From Sphingobacterium sp. UGAL515B_05 (lineage in GTDB: Bacteria > Bacteroidota > Bacteroidia > Sphingobacteriales > Sphingobacteriaceae): a DNA stretch of 64,000 nt. Below, piece after piece: positions 18,093-27,130 of the stretch (its first letter is position 1; each line of letters opens with the position of its first letter). The DNA lies in contig NZ_CP109907.1 of assembly GCF_033097525.1 (NCBI RefSeq), positions 5,704,001-5,768,000 on the forward strand, given 5' to 3'. A program made the translations under genes and the position numbers. The notes beneath the pieces are model-generated. The model searched no databases. It was not told the origin of the DNA and saw only the letters and a program-made list of their open reading frames with translations.

Positions 18093-20957
18093 TTATTTTA
18101 ATTTGACCTGCAAGGCTTTGCCTGTATAGGTTACCACTGTTGATTTTGCTGATGAAACATCCAGTCCGACGGCGTTGCTGTCGCTGACAAAAATGATATT
18201 GAACTTTCTTTTGGTCAGCATGCCGTCGAAATCTCCCTGACGGCTGGCCAAAGACAGTATTTGTGCAGAATTGTCATAGCTGAAATCAATGCGGCTATAT
18301 TTCCCTTTTTCATAATTATAATTGCTCCCTTCGTCTTCATAGAGTGAAAACTGACCGTTTGCTCCGGCATAGATATAAAGATCCAGCACATCCGACTTTT
18401 TCTCGGCCGTATACTGCATGACAGGCCCAATGGGTACTATTGCTCCGGCTCTGACATAAACAGGGATACGTTCGTATGGTGCTGCCACAACCAGATCCTG
18501 CCCGCCTGCTACCATCTTGCCACTGTATAAATCATACCAGCTGGCTCCTTTTGGAAAGTGTATCTTGCGTGAGGTCGCTCCTTTTTCAGTAACTGGACTG
18601 ATGAGCAAGGATGGTCCCCAAAGGTATTGGTCGTTGCTCTGGAATCCATCTTTGTCCTGCGGGAAATCCATGGCAAGTCCACGTATCATCGAATAGTCTT
18701 CAAAAAAGGTCTTCGCGGCAAGACTATAATTATAGGCCAGTAATTTATACCGTAGATTGATCGCATAGGTCATGCTTTTATAGGCCGGATGATCCACAGG
18801 AGCGATATTATACGGCTCGCGGTAGGGATATTGTCCATGCGCCCTGAACAAAGGCAAGAATGCCCCGTATTGGTACCAGCGGCTATTTAGCTCGCGCCAC
18901 TCCTCCAAGTCCGCCGCATTCGGTTTGTGAAACCTATTTTCAACCAAAAAGCCACCCGCATCCATGGTCCAATAAGGTGTCCCGGACATCGAGAAATTGA
19001 TACCCCCCGCAATCTGATCTTTCATGTCATGCCATCTCGAAGCAATATCGCCGCTCCAGGCCGCCGCCGCATAGCGCTGCTGCCCTGCAAAAAAAGATCG
19101 CGTCAGAATAAATACCCGTTTGTTAGGGTCTGTTTCACGCTGGCCCTCATAGATACCCTTGGCATTTTGCAAAGGGAACGCATTATAATAGCGAACAGAT
19201 GACCCTATACTCGGCTGAAAAACCGATTTACGCTCATCCAGATCAATATTGGAGTGAATATCTGGTTCGCTGGCATCCATCCACCAGGCATCGATCCCAA
19301 TTTTGAACAGGTTGTTGTCCAACAATTTCCAGAACCCGTCGCGTGCCGCTTTGTTGAAAGGATCATAAAATGTCGAGGTATAGCCCTTTCCGATCCAGTC
19401 TTTTCTGCCATCATAAATATTTCGTGGATAGATCCATTTGTTGGCTTTAAATTCTTGGTAGACGGAAGACTCTTCATTGATTTTGGGCCAGGCCGAAATC
19501 ATGATCTTAAAGTGCTGATCATGCAGCTTCTTCACCATGGCCTGAGGATCTGGGAAACGCTTTACATCAAATTTCTGGCTCCCCCAGTCATTTTCAGCCC
19601 AGTAAGACCAATCCTGCACAATATTGTCGATTGGAATCTTACGTTTGCGAAATTCAGCTGCGACCGCTTCAATTTCCGCTTGCGTCTTGTAGCGTTCTCT
19701 GCTCTGCCAAAATCCGAAGCTCCAAAGCGGCATAATCGGTGCCTTGCCGGACAAGTGGCGATAACCTGCAATGACCTCATCCATTGATGCCCCCTGAACA
19801 AAGTAATAATCAATGGCATCGCCAGCTTCCGAATTAAAGGAAAATACATTTTTACGCGCTTCTGGGATAGGGCTCTGCCAGTTTAATGTAAAATAAGATT
19901 CCCCTCCATCTGGTATCCATTCCATGCGGATCTGGTGGATCTTATCTTTCTGGAGGTCTCTCTCAATCTCAAAGGTACCTGCATTCCAGGATTGACGCCA
20001 GCGGTCAGCGACCTGCTCCCCATCAATCCAGACTTTCATATAACCCGAATATTTAAAATGCAGCACATGTTTGCCTGTGTAGGGCGAAGAGAAACTTCCG
20101 GCATAGATGACTTTGCTTTCGGCCAGATTTACGCCCTTTGGAAACTTGTGCTGATCTGTTAGGTAGCCATAGTCAATGATCGATTCCGGCCGGGATAGAT
20201 AAACCTCTTCGCCTTTGTTCCGGTTTACATAGGTTGCTGTGAGCCACCCCGGTTCACCTTCTTTTGACTGCAGCTTAAAAGCATTTAGGGGCAATAACGG
20301 CCGCACGTCGCCCGCTTTTGTGATGGAGTAATTGTGCCATAAAATACCATAGTTATTGGTAGACAGTAAAAAGGGTATTCCGATTTCTGTATTATATTGC
20401 AGCAACGAAACCTGTTTTCCGCGGTTATAATTCATCACCGCATTCTGATGTTGGCCGAGTCCATAGATCCCTTCTTCAGCATTGACAATAAAGTCTTGGT
20501 TAATGTGATAAAATGCATCACCTTGATAACTATTGGCTAAGAAAGAACTTGAATTCCGCTTTGCTTCTTTAAAGATGGATTGCCCCTTAAGATCAAAAAA
20601 TTCCACTTTACCATTCATCAAAGAAACCACTGCCTGCATATTGGCTGTTTGTACATTTACCGTCGAGTCGGTCGAGCTTACCGCGAGTGATTTTACTTGC
20701 CGGCGCAGTGAATCGACGATCACTAAGCTTGTTTGTCCCGGTAAGGCTGCACCAGCCGGAACAGCTGTGACACGCACAATCTTGTCGGTCACGACATCCA
20801 AATAAATATCCTGATCAATGGAGGTCTCCGAATTTTTGAAGCTGACCTTAATACCAGAAGGCATTTTTTCATAATGAGCTTTATTGGCTTGGCTAAATCC
20901 CTGCTGTACGATTGCGAAGAGCATCAAACCACTTAAAGCGTACGTTAAGTTGCGCAT
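18093..20957 (-). CDS. glycoside hydrolase family 31 with PA14 insert, probable alpha-xylosidase
   Basis: A 954-residue exported enzyme (signal peptide MRNLTYALSGLMLFAIVQQGFSQ). The N-terminal beta-sandwich (GIYGLGQHQNAVMNYNRGK) is followed by a PA14-like insert around residues 260-370 (GKHVLHFKYSGYMKVWIDGE), then the catalytic barrel with PIMPLWSFGFWQSRERY, the nucleophile Asp561 in WWMDASEPD, and AWSGDIASRWHDMKDQIAGG carrying the acid/base Asp. A PA14 insert at this place is known from alpha-xylosidases acting on xyloglucan oligosaccharides, so that activity is favoured over alpha-glucosidase. It is the first gene of the operon and the likely promoter and regulator sites lie directly upstream. 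Confidence 0.9.
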   Translation of the reverse strand: MRNLTYALSGLMLFAIVQQGFSQANKAHYEKMPSGIKVSFKNSETSIDQDIYLDVVTDKIVRVTAVPAGAALPGQTSLVIVDSLRRQVKSLAVSSTDSTVNVQTANMQAVVSLMNGKVEFFDLKGQSIFKEAKRNSSSFLANSYQGDAFYHINQDFIVNAEEGIYGLGQHQNAVMNYNRGKQVSLLQYNTEIGIPFLLSTNNYGILWHNYSITKAGDVRPLLPLNAFKLQSKEGEPGWLTATYVNRNKGEEVYLSRPESIIDYGYLTDQHKFPKGVNLAESKVIYAGSFSSPYTGKHVLHFKYSGYMKVWIDGEQVADRWRQSWNAGTFEIERDLQKDKIHQIRMEWIPDGGESYFTLNWQSPIPEARKNVFSFNSEAGDAIDYYFVQGASMDEVIAGYRHLSGKAPIMPLWSFGFWQSRERYKTQAEIEAVAAEFRKRKIPIDNIVQDWSYWAENDWGSQKFDVKRFPDPQAMVKKLHDQHFKIMISAWPKINEESSVYQEFKANKWIYPRNIYDGRKDWIGKGYTSTFYDPFNKAARDGFWKLLDNNLFKIGIDAWWMDASEPDIHSNIDLDERKSVFQPSIGSSVRYYNAFPLQNAKGIYEGQRETDPNKRVFILTRSFFAGQQRYAAAAWSGDIASRWHDMKDQIAGGINFSMSGTPYWTMDAGGFLVENRFHKPNAADLEEWRELNSRWYQYGAFLPLFRAHGQYPYREPYNIAPVDHPAYKSMTYAINLRYKLLAYNYSLAAKTFFEDYSMIRGLAMDFPQDKDGFQSNDQYLWGPSLLISPVTEKGATSRKIHFPKGASWYDLYSGKMVAGGQDLVVAAPYERIPVYVRAGAIVPIGPVMQYTAEKKSDVLDLYIYAGANGQFSLYEDEGSNYNYEKGKYSRIDFSYDNSAQILSLASRQGDFDGMLTKRKFNIIFVSDSNAVGLDVSSAKSTVVTYTGKALQVKLK

Positions 20958-21026
20958 TTAAATAAGATTTATTGGTTATTATATTCCCTTGGTTATTACA
21001 TGTCCTTTCCTATTGAAAGAACAGAT

Positions 21027-21096
21027 CAAATATAAAATGCAACCGGTTGTATAAGGGGTATGTTTTGTTAACTTTTAGGGGTTATTTTGTTAACTT
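21027..21096 (-). promoter_or_regulatory. GH31 operon promoter with two direct-repeat regulator sites
   Basis: On the minus strand TATATTTG (21034-21027) is a perfect Bacteroidota -7 box (TAnnTTTG) about 70 nt before the GH31 start. No -33 TTTG is found at the right distance. Instead, two near-identical half-sites lie there on the plus strand: GGGGTATGTTTTGTTAAC (21055-21072) and GGGGTTATTTTGTTAAC (21078-21094), 22-23 bp apart and so on the same DNA face. A promoter that lacks -33 but has paired sites is what an activator such as the adjacent AraC-type hybrid regulator would use. Site assignment is inference. Confidence 0.55.
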
Positions 21097-21139
21097 ATGC
21101 GGTAAGACATGCAGACGACATTGCAACTAAACCATTTAT

Positions 21140-24100
21140 TTATAAGCTTTTTCGATAAAAAGACGGCAGGTTACCAAATGCAGATTTAAAATATTTGCTG
21201 AATTGTTTCGGATTTCCGAATCCTACTTCATAAGCAATTTCAGCCATCGATAATTTCGAGTTCTGAACCAGATGCATGGCACGTTTGAGCCGAATATGTC
21301 GGATGTATTCCATCGGTGAATAGCCTGTGATGGCAAGCACCTTTTTATAAAGCCCTACGCGGGTGAGGTTCATTCTTTTGGCTAGCAGTTCGACAGAAAG
21401 CGAAGAGTCACTGAGATCCTGTTCAATTTCCTTTACAAGCACACGGATAAACTGTTCATCAGCAGATACGATATCAGGCTGCGCTAGATTAACGTTGATC
21501 TGTTTTTTATACCGTTTTACTAACGTCTGCTGCTGATGGAGTATCTGCGCCAATTTTGAACGCAGCAGACTGATATTAAAAGGTTTGTTGATATAATCTG
21601 TTGCACCGGCCTGTAAGGCCTCCAGTTCGATCTTCTGATTGACTACCGCAGTTACAATCAGCACAGGGATATGGACCAGCTTAGCCTGGGCTTTTATAAA
21701 GCGGCAAAAATCCAGTCCGCTCTCTCCAGGCAGGCTGAGATCGGTGATGACAAGATCGACCTGCTGCTTGCTTAGGATCAATTTTGCATCATTAATACTT
21801 TGTGCAGCGTAAATTAGGTAGACCGAACTCAGGGTTCGCTCCAAGTAATGAAGGAAGTCAATATCATCTTCCACCAATAAAATAGCGGGTTTATCCTGCT
21901 TACTGCTTTCGACGGGATCGGCGCTCGCTACGGCCTTATTTATGGGCAACTGAACATTAAATGTCGTCCAGCGCGCATTACTACTCAGCCTGATAGTTCC
22001 ACTCAAGAATTCGACATAGTCTTTGACAATAGAAAGCCCGATGCCTGTACCCTGATTCAGTTTTCCATTTGGCACATCCAGTTGTATGTAACGTTCAAAA
22101 ACGCGGGCTTGTAAATTTTCGGGAATCGCTATACCCTGATTTTGAACTTCAATACACAGTATCTTTTCTGTTTCTTGTTCAGTGATTTCGGCATTGAATG
22201 TCACAATACCGGATACTGGGCTAAATTTGACCGCATTTGACATCAGATTGAAAATAATGCTTTCCAATTTGTTTTTGTCAAACCAGGACAGATATGTGTC
22301 TGGAGCGATATTGACCTGCAGCGAGATCTGATTGCTTTGAGCCATTACTGCAAAGGCATCGAGCTGTTCGCGGATAAATCCCATCAGATCCCCATATTCT
22401 TCGTTCAGTTCAAGTTCACTTTTCTCCAATTTTCTAAAGTCTAGCAGCTGGTTGACCAATTTAAGCAGACGGTCTGCATTCTTCTTGATTAAGTTTAGGT
22501 CGGCTTTTTTTTCTGGATGCTGCTCTTCATCCAGCAGCTGCTGTGCTGGAGTTAGAATCAAGCTGATCGGAGTCCTGAATTCATGGCTTATATTGGTAAA
22601 GAAACGTGTTTTCAACGCATCCAGTTCCTTTGCCTGTGCAGCCTGTTCCTGAGCGAGGTAAAGTTGATTACGCGTCCTGACACGCAGTTTTGTCAAATAA
22701 AAATAAGCCCATAGGACGACTAGTATCAAACAGGCGTAAAAAAGAAAAGCCATTGTTGAACGCCAAAACGGTGGCTGTATATCGATTGTCAAAAGTAGTA
22801 CACCATCTGACCAGCTACTTGAATCGATAGCATGCCGAATATACAAGCTGTAGCTGCGGGTGTCCAGATTGGTAAAACTGGCCCGCATGGTTCCCGGTTC
22901 AAAATCAAACCATTCATCACTTAGACCAGCAAGCTGATATTGGTAGAGTCCATTATGTTGCTGTAGGTAGTCAAAGGTCGAGAACTCCAGCGAAATGGCA
23001 TTGAGGCTGTACGGAAGCCTCAGTTCCTTAAGATTATTCAGGGCTTGATCGTAAATGACCCGGCCCGAAAATTCTTCACCTACGGCTACCCGCTTATTGA
23101 ATAAATAGAGATTCGACAAAAGCGGCAAGATCAGTTCACTTTCGCGGTTAATTTTCGCAGGATCAATAAAATTGAACCCCTTTGGCCCACCAAAAACAAG
23201 TCTTCCGTCCCGCATTTTTAAAGCAGCGTTTTCATTGAATACATTCCCCTGAAGGCCCAATTCCTGCGTAAAATTGCGGATGATAAACTTCTCTGCCTGC
23301 CCTGTACCGACAATCGCCGACAGGCCTTTGTTTGTGGAAGCCCAAACATCACCTTGATCATCGACCAAGAGTGCCAGGATTGCATCGTCGCTAAGCCCAT
23401 CTTGCTGTGTAAGATAGCTTATTTTGGCACCATCGATTACATGCAGTCCCTCTTGTGTCGCTACCCAAATACGACCGGCTTTGTCCTCTTTGATATCATA
23501 AATTAGATCATTCATGAGTTTCATAGGCGAACTGGATGTATTGATATAGGTAATCTTCTCGTCGGGGGCCAACAATGCCAATCCTGTAGCTGTGCCGATC
23601 CAGAGACGTTTTTTTGAATCCTCAAATAAAACAGAGATATAATTGCTGTTGATGGTTTGGCCCTGCCGTGTATATGTTTTCGAAAACTGTGCTGTTTTTT
23701 TATCAAACAGGTACAGGCCGGTACTTAGCGTTCCTATCCAAAGCCGATGTTGACTATCTTCATAGATCTCCCATACACTATCGTCGTTCAATTTCCCGGG
23801 GGCCGAGTCACGGTGGAAAACCTTAAAACTTTTGCCGTCAAATTGACACATACCACCTCGATAAGTTCCTATCCACAGCCTGTCTTCCGCATCCAGCAAT
23901 AAGGAAACAATCACGTTGCTGCTCAAACTATTGGGATCCTGAGGATCATGCAGGTATTGCGTAAAGGTTTTCTGACTGATATCATAATAGAGCAATCCCC
24001 CACCATTTGTCCCAATCCAGAGATTACCCTTTCGATCCTGTACAAACTTATTGACGTCGTCAAAGGGAAGTGATTTGGGAAGTCCAGGATAGTTTTTGAC

Positions 24101-25150
24101 TAAGGAGAATAATAACAAGTTGGGATGATAATAACTGATGCCGCCTTTGTATGTTCCCGTCCAGATAATACCTGACTTATCTCGATATAAAGCCGTTATG
24201 CTATTGTAAGGTAGGCTTCGTAAATCATATTTATCGTTACCGATGATTTGTACACTTTTTGTTTTTTTATCATAAACATTGATCCCACCATGATCAGTTC
24301 CTAGCCAGAGATGCCCTTTATCATCTTGCACGATATTGCCTACAAAAGGATTGGATAGTTCTTTTTGGAGATGTTGAATTGATCCATCTTTCGGGTCAAA
24401 CCAGTATACACCGATTGGAATATCCTTTGAGAAGATCCATATCGCCCCATCCTGATCGGCAAATAGATTATAATTTACCAGCTTATTGCTGATCGGCAAT
24501 AAGCTGGTTTTGGTACTTTGAAGTGATTTCGTATCAATATGGCCCAGCAGGCCATTTTCGAAGACTACCCAGATCGTGTGGCCTTGCCCAGCTATCACAT
24601 CGGCGATTCGGTTGTTCTTGGTCAACGGCGGTACAGTACGATAGGTTTTCTTTAGGCTATCGTACAAGATCAGCGAACGATCGCTATACAATAGTGCAAA
24701 GGTCTGCCCTTCCAGCTGTCTTATCGTATGTACGTCTTTGACGGGCAACTTTAAGCGGGTCAGTATGGAATCAAGCTGCTGGATGATAATACCTGAGCGC
24801 TGATCATACACATTCATCCGGTTGCTGGTACGAATCCATACATTGCCTTCTGGTCCCGCAAAGATTGCGGAAATCGAATTTCCACTCAGCCCGGTTCGTT
24901 TATTGGCAGAATAGCGAAAATTTGTGAATTGCGCCCCATCAAATCGGCTCAGGCCAGATTCGGTACCAAACCAGAGGTAGTTGTACTTATCCCGGAGTGC
25001 GCAATTGACATGATTATGGACCAGGCCCTGATCAGAAGTTAAGGTTTTAAACGCATACGTATTGACCTGGCTCCAAACTGAAGATTGCCCTAAGAAAAGG
25101 AAAAGAAAGAGTTGGAGATACGCGTATAAAAAAGACTTAAGCTGCTGCAT
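21140..25150 (-). CDS. hybrid two-component system sensor-regulator (HTCS)
   Basis: A 1336-residue one-protein signalling system. It has a signal peptide, a periplasmic sensor of about 14 Reg_prop propeller repeats (NLWIGTNGGGLLYYD-type blades), a Y_Y_Y domain, one membrane helix near residue 800 (AFLFYACLILVVLWAYFYL), a HisKA domain with the phospho-acceptor His in FFTNISHEFRTPIS (about 855), a HATPase (NLMSNAVKFSP, GTGIGLSIVKDY), a receiver domain (ILLVEDDIDF, VITDLSLPGESG) and a C-terminal AraC-type helix-turn-helix (YIRHIRLKRAM ... MAEIAYEVGFGNPKQFSKYF). Such proteins bind an oligosaccharide in the periplasm and activate the neighbouring SusC/SusD operon. All phosphorelay residues are present. 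It reads in the same direction as the operon, about 180 bp from GH31. Confidence 0.95.
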   Translation of the reverse strand: MQQLKSFLYAYLQLFLFLFLGQSSVWSQVNTYAFKTLTSDQGLVHNHVNCALRDKYNYLWFGTESGLSRFDGAQFTNFRYSANKRTGLSGNSISAIFAGPEGNVWIRTSNRMNVYDQRSGIIIQQLDSILTRLKLPVKDVHTIRQLEGQTFALLYSDRSLILYDSLKKTYRTVPPLTKNNRIADVIAGQGHTIWVVFENGLLGHIDTKSLQSTKTSLLPISNKLVNYNLFADQDGAIWIFSKDIPIGVYWFDPKDGSIQHLQKELSNPFVGNIVQDDKGHLWLGTDHGGINVYDKKTKSVQIIGNDKYDLRSLPYNSITALYRDKSGIIWTGTYKGGISYYHPNLLLFSLVKNYPGLPKSLPFDDVNKFVQDRKGNLWIGTNGGGLLYYDISQKTFTQYLHDPQDPNSLSSNVIVSLLLDAEDRLWIGTYRGGMCQFDGKSFKVFHRDSAPGKLNDDSVWEIYEDSQHRLWIGTLSTGLYLFDKKTAQFSKTYTRQGQTINSNYISVLFEDSKKRLWIGTATGLALLAPDEKITYINTSSSPMKLMNDLIYDIKEDKAGRIWVATQEGLHVIDGAKISYLTQQDGLSDDAILALLVDDQGDVWASTNKGLSAIVGTGQAEKFIIRNFTQELGLQGNVFNENAALKMRDGRLVFGGPKGFNFIDPAKINRESELILPLLSNLYLFNKRVAVGEEFSGRVIYDQALNNLKELRLPYSLNAISLEFSTFDYLQQHNGLYQYQLAGLSDEWFDFEPGTMRASFTNLDTRSYSLYIRHAIDSSSWSDGVLLLTIDIQPPFWRSTMAFLFYACLILVVLWAYFYLTKLRVRTRNQLYLAQEQAAQAKELDALKTRFFTNISHEFRTPISLILTPAQQLLDEEQHPEKKADLNLIKKNADRLLKLVNQLLDFRKLEKSELELNEEYGDLMGFIREQLDAFAVMAQSNQISLQVNIAPDTYLSWFDKNKLESIIFNLMSNAVKFSPVSGIVTFNAEITEQETEKILCIEVQNQGIAIPENLQARVFERYIQLDVPNGKLNQGTGIGLSIVKDYVEFLSGTIRLSSNARWTTFNVQLPINKAVASADPVESSKQDKPAILLVEDDIDFLHYLERTLSSVYLIYAAQSINDAKLILSKQQVDLVITDLSLPGESGLDFCRFIKAQAKLVHIPVLIVTAVVNQKIELEALQAGATDYINKPFNISLLRSKLAQILHQQQTLVKRYKKQINVNLAQPDIVSADEQFIRVLVKEIEQDLSDSSLSVELLAKRMNLTRVGLYKKVLAITGYSPMEYIRHIRLKRAMHLVQNSKLSMAEIAYEVGFGNPKQFSKYFKSAFGNLPSFYRKSL

Positions 25151-25691
25151 TGGTTTTCATCTCCCCAATGATACAAAAATTGAGCAAATACAGCAAATCA
25201 AGTTGCTATTCATATAAGCTTTAACATGGTCTTTTGATCGTTTCATCATTATATAACACGCACTATCACCGCTTATCATATTCCCAATATAAAAAATGGC
25301 ATTATCGAGACAACTATTCTTTATCCCCTAACCATGTTACCACATTGCGATCATGTTCGCAAGTTAAATCGGAATAGTACCATTTTTACAGGGATATAGC
25401 TAGGGGTTAACAAGGGTTTACCCCTGTTATACCCCTGTTAACCCCCTGTTATCCCCCTGTTAAACCCCTACTAATAGTAGAACTGGTATAAATTAATTAA
25501 TACGTTTTGTAGGAAAAATTGAAGATCAGTTTTACAATGAAGCGCTTCCAAAAAATTGCTATTAAATAGCCATGAAAATAGCACTATTTAAACAACCCTA
25601 TCAGGCAATAGAACCCCTAAAAGCCAGCTGTTAGATCTGACTAAAAATTTCTTTTTTACCACTCGAAATAGCAGTTCAAAATACTGGAAAC
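25151..25691. promoter_or_regulatory. leader region of the HTCS gene
   Basis: A 540-bp AT-rich gap with no credible gene. It must hold the HTCS promoter, though no TAnnTTTG box is evident near the start codon. Its main feature is an 11-bp tandem array at 25417-25471, listed separately, preceded by AGGGGTTAAC, which resembles the repeat half-sites before GH31. Confidence 0.4.
25417..25471. repeat. five tandem 11-bp units of type TAnACCCCTGT
   Basis: Units read TTTACCCCTGT, TATACCCCTGT, TAACCCCCTGT, TATCCCCCTGT and TAAACCCCTAC with exact 11-bp spacing, close to one turn of the helix. The centre of each unit (CCCCTGTTA, or TAACAGGGG on the other strand) resembles the GGGGTTA and GTTAAC parts of the GH31 promoter repeats. 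It lies about 270-320 bp upstream of the HTCS start. A multi-site regulator array is plausible, and simple tandem slippage is the alternative. Confidence 0.7.
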
Positions 25692-26282
25692 TTACTGAAA
25701 TTGCTTAGGCCTGTCTTTTTCAGCCGCCCTTGCCACGATCTCATCAATGCGTTTTTTGCGGGTATCTGGTCTTTTGGCAAGAACAATCCATTGCAACATC
25801 ATTTTTTTGACGGATTTACTCAATCCAAGAAAATAATCTTTTGAACCAGCATAATATTGAAATGCTTCATCCAAATCCTGGGGAATAATTAATTCTTCCA
25901 CACTGTCCAAAATTGACCAGGAACCATTTTCTTGTGCTATTTTTATAACCTCATGCCCCGCTGGAGTCATCAGATTCGCATCGATTAGTTTTTTAACTTT
26001 TTCTTTGTTAATTTTAGACCAGGTACTATTGGGTTTTCTTCGGCTAAATAACTGCATGAATGAATAGGCATCAATCGGCCTCCGTGTGCTATCAATCCAA
26101 CCAAAACACAATGCTTCATCCACAAGTTCAGTCCAGTTGACCACCGGTAAATTTGATTTTTTAGTATTACAGATCACCCAAATTGATTGTGCTATATGAT
26201 GATTGTTTTCGAGCCAAAATCGCCATTCTTCTTTTGTATTCAGGTAAATAGTGGCTCTCTCCGCCGAATTCTGTTTGATCAT
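25692..26282 (-). CDS. YdeI/OmpD-associated family protein
   Basis: A 196-residue soluble protein of the YdeI/OmpD-associated (bacteriocin-protection-like) family. Recognisable segments: EEWRFWLENNHHIAQSIWV, ELVDEALCFGWIDSTRRPID, QLFSRRKPNSTWSKINKEKV, and a Lys/Arg-rich C-terminus (AKRPDTRKKRIDEIVARAAE). The FGWIDS and WSKIN motifs are the family signature. The biochemical role is not established; members have been linked to resistance to cationic peptides, which cannot be judged here. It stands alone. Confidence 0.85.
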   Translation of the reverse strand: MIKQNSAERATIYLNTKEEWRFWLENNHHIAQSIWVICNTKKSNLPVVNWTELVDEALCFGWIDSTRRPIDAYSFMQLFSRRKPNSTWSKINKEKVKKLIDANLMTPAGHEVIKIAQENGSWSILDSVEELIIPQDLDEAFQYYAGSKDYFLGLSKSVKKMMLQWIVLAKRPDTRKKRIDEIVARAAEKDRPKQFQ

Positions 26283-26430
26283 TGATATCGTTTTTTAGTC
26301 CTTACTGGTATGGATAAAATTTGTCTATTGTGAAAATACGTTTTTTTTGAATACTAGTCATCCATGTTTTGCACACAACGACCAGCTTGTCCTATTGACA
26401 ACCTCAAATTATTCAGCAGCATTTTCATTC

Positions 26431-26763
26431 TTAAATTTTAAAAATATATCTTTTGGGAACTATTAGAAGTATTAAGAGTATAACAATCTGTATACAGATG
26501 ACAAAAAATAAAATAGTTTGTGTTCGAAAAGCGAGTTCAGAGACCCGTTTTGCATTTCCGCGCCGTAAATCGATCTGATTTTTCAGCAGATGCTTTTCAC
26601 AGCTGTCAATATCAGCCCGCTGCTCTATTTTCCATTTTTCCTCACTTGCCAAATGATTATTTTTCGTAGGCGCCAAGTCGATAGCATCGAATAGCGTAAA
26701 AAAAAACCAGCAACAGCCAATAATGGTAATTAAAGTCAAGCTAATCAGGATTTTCTTTATCAT
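26431..26763 (-). CDS. small two-helix membrane protein, unknown
   Basis: A 110-residue protein with an N-terminal helix (KILISLTLITIIGCCWFFF) and a C-terminal helix (TILFFVICIQIVILLILLIV) around a charged middle of about 55 residues (KWKIEQRADIDSCEKHLLKN). I recognise no family. The middle would lie in the periplasm or cytosol depending on topology; the Lys/Arg just after the second helix suggests the C-terminus is cytoplasmic. It has no conserved neighbour here. Confidence 0.6.
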   Translation of the reverse strand: MIKKILISLTLITIIGCCWFFFTLFDAIDLAPTKNNHLASEEKWKIEQRADIDSCEKHLLKNQIDLRRGNAKRVSELAFRTQTILFFVICIQIVILLILLIVPKRYIFKI

Positions 26764-27130
26764 ACGTATTTATTTTTGCTCTTCGTTTCAAATAATAAGC
26801 CTTTAAAAAATTATAATCAACACAAAAGTTAAAACCTTTTATTCGTTAAACATCACAATCGCCAATTTACAGTATTACAATAGCTAAAAAATCGATAGTT
26901 TATATGTGTTGGCAATCATTTATAATTCGTTAGTGATCCATCAATTTACACAAACGTTTGTGTATTCAATTTACTTGAATCTCTAATTTATTCTCAGTAT
27001 ACTCGTAATAACATTATAATCAATTACTCAGAACGGCGGTTCAAAAATAGACTAAACAGACCGTAAAGGAACATTACCGGAATACAGACTAATATATTCT
27101 TATAGCAATATATTTTAAAACGCTAAAAAA
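26764..27130. promoter_or_regulatory. divergent intergenic region
   Basis: A 367-bp gap between two divergently read genes. It contains an 18-bp perfect palindrome (26947-26964) and, 20-30 bp before the start at 27131, TATATTTT, one base off the TAnnTTTG -7 box. No small gene is visible. Confidence 0.4.
26947..26964. promoter_or_regulatory. 18-bp perfect palindrome, LacI-type operator candidate
   Basis: TACACAAACGTTTGTGTA is fully palindromic with a central AACGTT, the form expected of an operator for a LacI-family dimer. It lies about 170 bp upstream of the diphosphatase-like gene and 180 bp upstream of the small membrane protein gene. No LacI-type regulator is encoded in the window. Confidence 0.45.

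Noticed and set aside
25381..25480. The CCCCTGT array as a CRISPR-like repeat.
   Set aside because: Units are 11 bp with no spacers, and no cas gene is present.
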